This document shows, in pieces, positions 1 to 8,687 of a DNA stretch of 50,654 nucleotides (positions are counted from its first letter, which is position 1; the number at the start of each line of letters is the position of its first letter). The notes beneath the pieces are model-generated. The model was given only the letters and a program-made list of their open reading frames with translations, was not told the DNA's origin and searched no databases. Origin of the DNA: Whalleya microplaca (taxonomy: Eukaryota; Ascomycota; Sordariomycetes; Xylariales; Xylariaceae); contig MU385807.1 of assembly GCA_022497155.1 (NCBI GenBank), positions 1 to 50,654 of the forward strand. Reading direction: 5' to 3'. A program made the translations under genes and the position numbers.

Positions 1-480
1 AAAATAAAATAAAATAAAATAAAATAAAATAAAATAAAATAAAATAAAATAAAATAAAATAAAATAAAATAAAATAAAATAAAATAAAATAAAATAAAAT
101 AAAATAAAATAAAATAATTTAATTTAATTATTATATTATATTATATTTTAATTAATTTTTAATTTTAATATATATATAATTTATAAAGCTAATTATAATA
201 TATATTTTATATAACCAATTATTTCGCGATTATTTCATTTTTATTATATAATAATATTAATATAAAATTAATATAAAATTATAATTTTAAATATTTAAAA
301 TTTAAAATTTTTATTTTATTTTATTTTATTTAATTTAAGTTAATTTAAATAAATCCGGAAAATATTTCCGGGACTTTATATTAATAATATTAATATAAAA
401 TTAAAATTTAATTTAAAAAAATTTTTTTTTTTTTAGTTTTATTAAAAATACAATTTTTTTTTTCGGTCGCAAATAAAATT
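1..480. repeat. AT-rich block opening with an (AAAAT)n tract
   Basis: Bases 1-115 are about 23 head-to-tail copies of the pentamer AAAAT. The rest is A/T runs with scattered C or G. A short hairpin (CCGGAAA, 3-nt loop, TTTCCGG) lies near 354-370. I see no coding signal. The composition matches the AT-rich block at the right end of the window, so this is probably the edge of another RIP-affected block. Confidence 0.85.
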
Positions 481-505
481 AAAAAATAAATTTTTATTAA
501 TATTT

Positions 506-634
506 CCCATGGGACTCCCATGGGACTTTTTGGTGGGAGGGAAATTTTGTGGGAGTCCCATTACTAGCGTGGGACTTACATGAGAGTCCCATTATTTCCC
601 ATGGGAATTGGTGGGAGTCCCATGGGACTCCCAT
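506..634. repeat. Cluster of GC-rich palindromes built on CCCATGGGA
   Basis: A 130-bp island holds repeated CCCATGGGA and GGGAGTCCCAT motifs on both strands. Bases 612-633 are a perfect 22-bp palindrome. The two ends of the island are rough inverted copies of each other, so the single strand could fold into nested hairpins. It sits exactly where the AT-rich block gives way to normal sequence. No coding potential is visible. It may be a small hairpin element, but I could not identify it. Confidence 0.6.
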
Positions 635-639
635 GTACA

Positions 640-892
640 GGTCTAAGCTTAACTTCATGATAGGGGCGGGGCAACATAGGTGTCCTCTTTTCAATTAGGA
701 AGTACGGATGGGCGCAGTTTAAAATGGGTTGCTATACTTTTGGCTCAGCTGGAGGCATGACTCGATCAGTCAGTCGGTACGGACTTGAATCGCGCTCCAA
801 TATAAAAGCAACTTGGAAGGTAGAGCCACGATTATGCTAAAATACGCCCTATGGGGCTGAGGGTGGTACGGGCCTATGTATGGCCGGCCGCC

Positions 893-946
<54 letters not shown>

Positions 947-1797
947 CAAGGGGCTCTGCCATCTTCCTATAGCTTCACCTTGCACTAATCAAGTCACTAT
1001 ATTCCTCATTACTTTGTCTCATATTGACAGATTTCTGAGCTATAAGCTAGAGAACCCTACTAAGACTCAGACTGAACTTCATTCCAATATGTGAAGTGGT
1101 ATTTTATGGCCTATAGAATTCCTGTAGATATATATAGCCTTTGGATATCGACATATATAGTTTTTCAGACTCTATATTGCCAGTTTGTTTGAGCACGTTA
1201 CTCAGCACTCACGACCAGCAGCACCAAGGTTGTGAGTATTCTTGCTATGTGTGACTCAATCAGTCTAATATGTTATGTGATATTAGGTTCGCGCCAGAAA
1301 ACTCGCCACAGGTAGATAGTTGATCAAGTTCGCACCACCCACTGTATGCCTCAATACTTTTAGAGCTATCATTAATGTGATAGTCTCTGTTCTATAATTT
1401 CACTGTGATTGTCAGATGAATAAAATTAGTATTCTATCAAAGAGTGATTTAGTTCATATATCATCAACCTCAATTGATACATAAGGCTAGGGGGGCATAT
1501 AAGGAATAATGGGAGCAAGACACACATCCTTCCAGCACTCCATACTAATATCATATCATCAATTATCAATCCCACTACTCATATATCTGCGTGAATTGGA
1601 CGTTTCCGACGAAGCTAATGAAACTTATATATTCAAGTTATAGTGAGAATTTGTTTCTTGGTTTTATGGGTTAATATTACACTCGCCACTCTCCACGAGA
1701 GTCTATAGGATCATTCTGACTCCAAAACTTCCCATGATACCATCAATACTATTACGAAAAATCTTAAAGTCCAACTATTTTGGTTTTAGTGTTTATA
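640..1797. other. Intergenic, with a CA/TA microsatellite
   Basis: A (CA)n tract at about 895-926 runs straight into a (TA)n tract to about 947. Otherwise I see no gene. Upstream exons of the kinase pseudogene that starts near 1798 may lie around 1600-1790 but could not be placed. Confidence 0.6.
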
Positions 1798-3228
1798 GTG
1801 GTCTACTGGGTTTAGAGTTGATGGCGAAGCAAATTGCGAGGAGGAGGCATATTTCCTCAAGGTTTGTACTCAACTCCTATTATATTTCACAATTGACATG
1901 AGTTCTAGATTGTAGAGCGCCCAGAGTTGGCTGGAATGTCAGAGGCCGAGTACGAAGGGCAGAAAGCTATGGCAGCCTATATTCCCGAGCACGTCGTGGC
2001 CCCTCTTGCTTGGGGGTTCCTCGAGCGGGACACTTCTCAGTCCTTCTTCATCGCACGCTTTCGCCGCATGAGTGCTGAGTTACCCCTAAACTCCAACTTG
2101 CAATTTTTAGCAATAATCAAGGAACTACATCAGTCATCCAAATCTCCAACTGGAAAGTTTGGGTTTCATATAACGACATATTACGGGCCTCCCCCCCATG
2201 TCACACGGCTATTGGAGCCAAGACCTGTTGGAAGCTATACGAGATGCAGGAATGCTGCACGAGTACATATATTAGGTGCTGTTGGATGTTATTCGATACT
2301 ATTGGAATGTATGACTGCCTAACAAAAGGCATGATCACCAGACGGCGGCTACGTCGGCAACAGACTAGATACGTACCAGGAATACGTACCGCGGCAGCAG
2401 ATCTATAAAGACCTGACGCCGAACCTCAGACTCAGATTGAAAACTTAGAACAACAAGCACCCTCAGAGGGCCTAGAGAATTATTGCTGAATTGAATATTT
2501 CCAAGCCCTGAATTACAGCCCTTGTCACACCCCATGATTAATGAGTGGACAGATAATTGGGAAGAGTACTTCTTACGCTTGTTCCGTGCTAATTTGAAAT
2601 ATACGCAGAAAGAGATTGGACCTGACACTGAGCTGAATGAGATAGCCAGCGAATTTATCCAAAAAGTGATTCCTAGACTCCTGAGACCATTACAGGCTGG
2701 TGGCAGGCATATAAAGCCTACATTGTGCCATGGTGACCTTTGGGATGGGAATATTCAGATGGATGAAGAAACGAACATGCTAGTTATATTTGATTCGTGC
2801 TGTTTCTATGGACATAATGAAAGTTAGTATGTCTATATGCCGAGTTAAAGAGTTTGACCCTAACGATGAACTGCTGCAGTGGATCTCCAATGCATGGGAG
2901 ACCCTCGCTATTCCCTAGGGATGAAGTTTATCGAATTGTATAAGGAAGAAGTTGGGGCTTCGGAGCCAGAAGAGGACTTCTACGATCGCCATAATTTGTA
3001 TACCGTGTAAGTCTATGTCCGCCCGCAAAATTGGAAATCCGTTACTAAAGATTCGGAAGACGCAACGATATTTGCACGGCTGGAATGCGGCCACAATATG
3101 CTTCATTGCTGGAGATGTATGTGGTCATCTATATGAATTAGCGGCTACTCACGAGTTACAGAGCCAAAGAGAAGATGCTGAGGCTGCTTAATAAGTACCC
3201 TAACGGTCTAGGTTACGTTGAAGAGTAG
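1798..3228 (+). pseudogene. Fructosamine/ketosamine-3-kinase (FN3K family) pseudogene
   Basis: FN3K-family enzymes phosphorylate sugar-amine adducts on glycated proteins. Recognisable pieces occur in order: DGEANCEEEAYFLK (1798-1861); intron 1862-1908; a block from 1909 with ERPELAGMSEAEYEG and GKFGFHITTYYG; then, after an insertion, WTDNWEEYF, KVIPRLLRPL, HGDLWDGN (the kinase-type catalytic loop) and FDSCCFYGHNE up to 2822. Intron 2823-2879, with branch CTAAC, follows. The C-lobe continues with DPRYSLGMKFIELYK and SEPEEDFYDRHNLY to about 3004 and ends near 3228 with KEKMLRLLNKYPNG. It is broken by a 331-bp insertion at 2199. Frame is still shifted by one base when the insertion is ignored, because the site has a run of seven Cs. 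The segment 3005-3141 is either a long intron or decayed. The first exon is not visible. Family assignment is firm; the exact exon ends after 3004 are not. Confidence 0.82.
2199..2529 (+). mobile_element. 331-bp insertion, probable solo LTR, with 5-bp target duplication
   Basis: The element starts TGTCACACGG and ends GCCCTTGTCACA, so it has TG...CA termini. The 5-bp sequence CCCCA flanks it on both sides (2194-2198 and 2530-2534). It lies inside the kinase pseudogene between the TTYYG block and the NEWTDNW block. It has no open frame of its own. Length, termini and 5-bp duplication suit a solo LTR of a copia- or gypsy-type retrotransposon; a miniature DNA transposon is less likely. Its termini match those of the element at 4001-4174. 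Confidence 0.75.
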
Positions 3229-3751
3229 CGTGAAAGACCTACATAGTCGAGTGAGAGATCGTCTTCATATAATTGTTGCCATTATAGAATATGGGCACTG
3301 GTAACGAATGTTACCAGGAAATGAAATACATTGCCATAGTTGAGTCTATAGAAATTTCACACACGTTGAAAAATACCCAATCGCTGACATTGCATTGGAT
3401 CGATGTTTAGATAGGTAGAGTAGATTTCATAGTTTTAGTATCATGTATTTGAATTGTCGAAGGCGTGTTTTTCTTGGGCATAGGCTATGCACTGGGGGGG
3501 AGGGGGGGGGGGGGGGCATGATGATTGTAATTGCCTTGAATGAGTGGCTATCGACGACTTGTTGAGTTGTGCTGATCTCGGTATGGGGTATAAGGAGGGG
3601 AGAGGCATCTATTCTCAGTAATATAACCCCTATGATTTCCACTCCTTTGCTACTGATACCCCTGAACCGTTACAATTATGAATATGACTGTGAAAATACC
3701 AGCCATGACATTCCGCTAGTCGACAACATTAATTTCCCCTAGATTCTTTTA
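3229..3751. other. Intergenic, with a poly-G run
   Basis: A G tract with a single A interruption occupies 3494-3516. The C-terminal lobe expected for the neighbouring minus-strand phosphotransferase pseudogene should lie here, but I could not recognise any of it. Confidence 0.5.
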
Positions 3752-4941
3752 CTATTTTCCTAATGTAATACACATACCTACCATGGAGGCTAAGAGATCT
3801 TCGAGTATGTAGCTGACTTTGACCAAGTTGCTAGGGTCAGAGGAAACCCCAAGTCCATGAGCTTTGGGAGTACGCACGCCGAGGATCTCTGAAAACTTAA
3901 GAGTTGCGTATTTACCCTCGATTAGATAATCAACAAGATCTAAGGGGATGTCGCTGAAATCAGTAGTCCGAGGAATTAGAGCAAGCCACCTTACTCCATC
4001 TGTCACACGGACCAATTGGTCCGTGGTCACGTGATCGCCGTCAGGCTATTTAGGCCTAATCGGCTTCCCCTTACCTATAAGAAAAACTTCCCTTCTTTAG
4101 GGACCTTAGGACCAAAGCCATTTATTATCAAGATAGGTACAACCTAAGCCCTTATATAATGAGCCCTTGTGACACCATCGTTAAAGACAATCCAGGCATG
4201 ATAATTTGCGCAACCTATGATAGCACCGCTTCCTATATGCTTCCCGGGATAGAATTTGTAGGGGTTCCTTTTGTGAAGAGAGCTGGCCACGCGAAAAAAC
4301 TCAGATACATCAACATGGGCAAGGACTGTCTCGACTTCCCTGTTGATACTCATCTCCCAGGCGGCATCATCAACCTTGGTTTTTGTTAGTGCATGTGGTT
4401 ATCTAGCCTATACCGAACAGAAAACTAGAGTACTCACAAGCGCAGTGGATATGCATATATGATGCCGTGGTAGACTGTGGACAGCACATCGATGTTTCAT
4501 GCATGTTGAGCAGCTTTGGTTGAGGACTGTTGGGCGGCCACAGTCCGCATAGGAGCAGGTTGCAAAGCGAAGAACCCTTGACGCAAGCACCTTAGAAACA
4601 GTTGGACGGAATGGCATGCCTTCCAGCGAAGCCTGGATAAGGGCGGCCAGTCGAAGATCATCCATCCATCTATTTAGACTGATTCGTCGCCATTCTTGCC
4701 AGTCAGGCATGTCGCCTTCGAGGGTCGCCACTAGACCTTGGAACACATTGACAGCTTCATCCATTATGAGACTCAACCATATCCTTAGGCCGAAGAGGTA
4801 CCGTCGTATCTCATCTGATTCAAACTAACAGTGCGGTGCCTCTAAACGCTGCAACTCTTGTCCTAAGGTTATATCATCTTCACCCATCAGGAAAAAGTTC
4901 AAGATACGTGTTGGTCTAGGAGCTATAATAGGCTTTCGCAT
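3752..4941 (-). pseudogene. AN1-like zinc finger plus aminoglycoside-phosphotransferase N-lobe, broken and truncated
   Basis: Reading from ATG 4941, one frame runs MRKPIIAPRPTRILNFFLMG and GQELQRLEAP to an in-frame TAG at 4825-4827. It then continues without a break through FESDEIRRYLFGLRIW and DMPDWQEWRR. A cysteine/histidine block follows, spaced C-x4-C-x9-C-x2-C-x4-C-x2-H-x5-H-x-C, which matches AN1-type zinc fingers. After intron 4437-4375 (GTGAGT donor, CACTAAC branch) the second part carries GSGAIIGCANYHAWIVFNDG. It resumes after an insertion with VRWLALIPRTTDF, KYATLKFSEILGVRTPKAHG and VSYILEDLLA, the typical N-lobe of phosphotransferase (APH) proteins. No catalytic HGD loop or C-lobe is visible. 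Three defects therefore inactivate it: the TAG, a 174-bp insertion and 3' loss. Splicing around the TAG cannot be excluded. Confidence 0.72.
4001..4174 (+). mobile_element. 174-bp insertion, probable solo LTR or miniature element, with 5-bp target duplication
   Basis: The element starts TGTCACACGG and ends GCCCTTGTGACA, giving 10-bp inverted termini with one mismatch. It is flanked by CCATC on both sides (3996-4000 and 4175-4179). Removing the element and one CCATC copy restores the interrupted minus-strand frame exactly, so that FNDG joins directly to VRWLAL. It contains the palindrome GGACCAATTGGTCC near its left end and no coding sequence. The termini match the 331-bp element at 2199-2529. 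Confidence 0.8.
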
Positions 4942-6173
4942 CTTTAAAGGGACCTATACAAGGCAGTGTCCCAGTCCTATTGGCATACGAAATAAACGGT
5001 ATAACACGTTTCGGCATAAAATATGCTATAACACTGACAGACTTAGATAAGTCATGTCTCCTACGTGATTATACGAACATTTGTTCTTGATTATTTTGAT
5101 ATCAGACTCCGAGCATCACATATCAACCTTATGCACAGGGTACTTTTGTCTTGAATCAGTTCCTAAGTGTAGGTAACTTTTATCGTAATACTAGGTATAA
5201 TATGGGGTTGGTTGTTACCTAGGTATTAGTGCATCTATGATCTATCGCCTCGACTGCCGAAGTTCGGGGAGACTAAAACAGCCCTATTAATGTGAGAGTA
5301 GGACATCTTGTTGGTTGAATCAGCGATTATCTACAAGGAGCGTGTATAATACTTATTCGGATTCTTATATTATATTCCCTAGAGCGAGCCTTGCTTGCTG
5401 CGTAGGTTCTGTACAATGACCCTCAGGCGGCTAGATTCCAAACCTGCTCGACGAAGGCCCGATCTTGCAAATCAAAAGGCGTAGAAGCTTGAATAGCATC
5501 CCTGAGAAATATAATGGGCATTGGCCTGCTACTCACCGTGCCGCCTGTGCCTCACTTGCTGAGACGCCACTAACCTCTATGGAGCTAAGGCCTTACCCTT
5601 GAAGTTTTCCTTTCCCCGCCTCGAGATGTCGAATGGGGACTCAAACCAGTACCATGCACCCAATCACTTATCACAGCTAATAATTAGCGTGTGCGGTTCA
5701 TCGCATTGCTGAATCCTCCGCCTGCGATAGTAGTCAGACAGCCAGACTTGACGCGGGTGGTCATCGGATTGAGTGGCTTCTACGTACGTCTATGTCTATT
5801 CCCAATAACACCACTAGCACGAAGAAAGCTAGGCCACTATACCAACAATGTGTTGTACTTATTCCGTATACGCCGCATTACTGCATCGGCGGTTACAATT
5901 CAGCCAATGCTGGATCTAATTGGTGAAGTGGTCAGCCTGTGCCGCAAGATAGCCCCGGTACTCAGGGGCGCCGGGGGACGAAATGAGGGCAGGATCGACA
6001 GATCGCAATGCCTGATCGACTTACCAATCTCGTCTACGCCTCTGATAGTATTACTGTGTCGATTCTTAAGTCGTACAGAACCACGTGGGTTCATGTTGCA
6101 CACTCATTCTCGAAAACACCTTCAACTGCTTCTAGTCTGCGTGTAACCGTCATATGCGGCCGACACGTTAAAA
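4942..6173. other. Intergenic
   Basis: No gene could be supported. A GTG-initiated open frame at 5691-6146 has no recognisable motif. The segment immediately upstream of 6174 is presumably the promoter of the membrane-protein gene. Confidence 0.5.
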
Positions 6174-7077
6174 ATGCGGCGGCATAGTCTGGTTGTGCTT
6201 TCCGCTATCTCTATTATATTCGGAGGACTTGGAGCACAGTCTCAAACTTGCTACTGGCCGAATGGTGCTATTCATAGTGGGGGACAAGCGTGTTTCCCGA
6301 ACCAGACTGACGTCCAGTCCTGTTGTGACAAGACTCACAGTACTGCTACCTCCTCATGCTTTCGATGGAAAACCACTGATAGTATCCATAGCATGTCTAA
6401 GCAACGGTCTTTGCTACGACACAGTCAACAACCATATCCTTCGTGGTAGTTGCACTGACCAATCTTTCGAAGATACTCGTTGCCCCAGGCTCTGTCTCGA
6501 CACCAATTATGAATGGGGAAACTTACGACAGTGTAACGGACAAAACACGAACTGGGTCTGTGGGCAGAATGTCTCGAATTGCAGAGGAGACAACACTTTT
6601 ACGATAGTACCAGGACTTGTCAAGGACGCACGGCCTGCCGACCAGAACAATGTGATTCAGGCTGGTAATTTCACGAATGCCGAAGCAAGTCAGACAGCAA
6701 CGCCAACAACTTCGGGAACAGACCAGACTGCGACGCCGAGCACGGATGCTACGCCTCAAGATACATGCTCGTCCTCGCCGACTGCGACGACCGTCGGTTT
6801 AGCGACCGGCCTTGGAGTGGGATTGACACTCCTCCTAGGCCTCATTTCTACCACTGTTATGCTTTTTAAGACACGGAGAGAAAATGCCCGACTGCAGGCA
6901 CAGCAGTCAGAAATGACGAAGTACGATGCGCCGCCTTCTCAGTTTGGGTCAACAGTCGGTAGTACGCCGCATTCAGCCCCAGCCTACGCTACTCCCTCAG
7001 TATACGAGCTTTCAACTGCGAGAGGTCCATATGAGCTACAGTATGATCAAACATCGGGGCATCACAGTCCGAGATAG
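6174..7077 (+). CDS. Secreted-type Cys-rich, single-pass membrane protein
   Basis: Two exons, 6174-6339 and 6392-7077, give 283 aa. The 52-bp intron (GTACTG donor, CTGAT branch, AG at 6390-6391) is needed to join the frame of QTCYWPNGAIHSGGQACF and SCCDKTH to TCLSNGLCYD and GSCTDQSFEDTRCPRLC. The order is a signal peptide (residues about 1-22), a Cys-rich ectodomain to about residue 125, a Thr/Ser/Ala-rich stalk, and one membrane helix (LATGLGVGLTLLLGLIST). A basic KTRR stop-transfer follows, then a Pro/Tyr/Ser-rich cytoplasmic tail. This architecture is common in Pezizomycotina and resembles cell-wall sensors or adhesion-type proteins, but I know of no established function. Topology is inferred. 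Confidence 0.8.
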
Positions 7078-7519
7078 GGCTTCTTTAGATTATAAAAGAG
7101 ATCAATGATTGAATGGATAGGGTTGGGATAAGCCCTAAGTATATTTAGTCGATATACTTTTATGGAATGGGCTTGTAAAGTAGTAGAAGGGATTGGGAAT
7201 ATGGTATGAGCCATGGATAATGGTTAGGGATGTATAAAGAGACGAGCGGGAAAGGAAAGGGCGTATATCAGACTCAGTAGTGATAAACTTGATCTTATAA
7301 TCTAATTCAGGTAGATATATTAAACTGATGACATGTTAGGGCACAACGTAGGGTGATAATTAATACTGTGAAAAAGCGGGTTTTACTTGATACACTGTAA
7401 ACCAGGAATAAATCTCCAACAAGGGATAAGAGAGATATCAATAAGTAAAAGAAATAGTAAAGTTGTAAAAGTAGCTGGGTAATTAGAATTTGGAAAGAGG
7501 TCGAAAAAGAAAAGTAGAT
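7078..7519. other. Intergenic, 3' flank of the membrane-protein gene
   Basis: A/G-rich sequence without a supported gene. It ends at the tRNA gene on the opposite strand. Confidence 0.5.
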
Positions 7520-7590
7520 GCAACTCCGGGGAATCGAACCCCGACCCCAAGCTTGGAAGGCTTGGATCCTAACCATTAGACCAAAGTTGC
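7520..7590 (-). tRNA. tRNA-Gly (anticodon TCC)
   Basis: The minus strand folds as a full 71-nt cloverleaf. The acceptor stem GCAACTT pairs with GAGTTGC. The D arm spans GTCTAATGGTTAGGAT. The anticodon arm CAAGC/GCTTG carries loop CTTCCAA, so the anticodon is TCC. The T arm CGGGG/CCCCG carries loop TTCGATT. Box A and box B are intact. There is no intron and no encoded CCA, as expected for a nuclear eukaryotic tRNA. Confidence 0.93.
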
Positions 7591-8687
7591 TCATGTGACT
7601 ATGTTTATCATGGCGCAATACCACCTTATGAAAGAAACACGAGTTCAATGATTCCCCGACTACAATCTATTTCTACTCAGCAAGAAACCATACTACTATC
7701 GCCAGCCACATGTGAAATGTAGACACGCGTTTTTCTGTACTTCCCGTGTAACTGTTCAAGGAATTGAGAACCATGTCGAAGCCCCCCCATCCAATTGACG
7801 AGGCATACTTGACCCTCACCAAAGGGACACTACCTATCGTACGCTTGCTCAACAAAACCACCTGGTTCTCCTAGGATGCAAGGCCACGCAGCTTGAGCTT
7901 GAAACTGGCGTTGTCGCAAGGGAGGCAATTGACCAAGGTGTAGGCTGGGTACCGGCCTTAGCGAATCCATCGCGCTATCGACTGCGTAGCGATAGAGCGA
8001 CTGTCGGTCGGCCTCCGCAGTCTTCTGCTGGGATTATCACCCGCCGACATAATGCGGGTAAGATATATGGTCCTAGAGGCATCGAACTTCGCATTACGAT
8101 GGCATAAACTCCTTCAGGTTATACGAGAAAACTGGACCAGAGGATCCCGGGACGAGGCAGGCGCAATTCGGCGGTCGCTGGTTTGTCAAGGGGTTACTGA
8201 GCAGGATGTGCGGATAGCGCAGTCGGTAGATGGGACCTCGAGAAAAGAAGCAAGTTCAGAGGTGTGCTCGCATGATTAAGCCACTATATTATCTGTAAAT
8301 TATGCCTTGAGGAAAATGATGTCGGCTTTGAAAACACACTGGTATGCTCGCCTGCCCATGAAATTAGAGCGCATGCTTAAAACCACCATCTCCTATGTGA
8401 GTGGCCACGTCTACAATATCAAGACCTTTGAGAGCCCTCCCTGAAACTCTAATCCAGCCGCGAGGCAAATACCAATAAATATAAACACATATATGTACAT
8501 ATATATAAATCTGACCAAATGTGGACTGCCGCCACTTGTACGTTAACCTTTAGCTCCCTTACGTCCCCAGTAGTCACAGCTGCCCATCCCCAAGAGGGTA
8601 GATATCCACTATGATATGGAATTGTAAACCAACACGATGAATGAGCAATGCTTCCAAAGACCCATCAAAAGCGTACCTACATTCCAC
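7591..8687. other. Intergenic, with possible retroelement and tRNA-like remnants
   Basis: A 34-codon frame at 7772-7876 (MSKPPHPIDEAYLTLTKG ... NKTTWF) ends in a TAG whose reading continues sensibly as DARPRSLSLKLAL; it faintly resembles the start of a retrotransposon gag. Near 8209-8235 there is a good tRNA box A (TAGCGCAGTCGG) but no matching box B or cloverleaf. Neither is strong enough for a gene call. Confidence 0.35.

Noticed and set aside
5605..5660. Box-B-like GGTTTGAGTCCCC on the minus strand
   Set aside because: No box A, acceptor stem or cloverleaf can be formed around it.
5691..6146. 151-codon open frame upstream of the membrane-protein gene
   Set aside because: It needs a GTG start, has no recognisable domain or splice continuation, and lies in the likely promoter.
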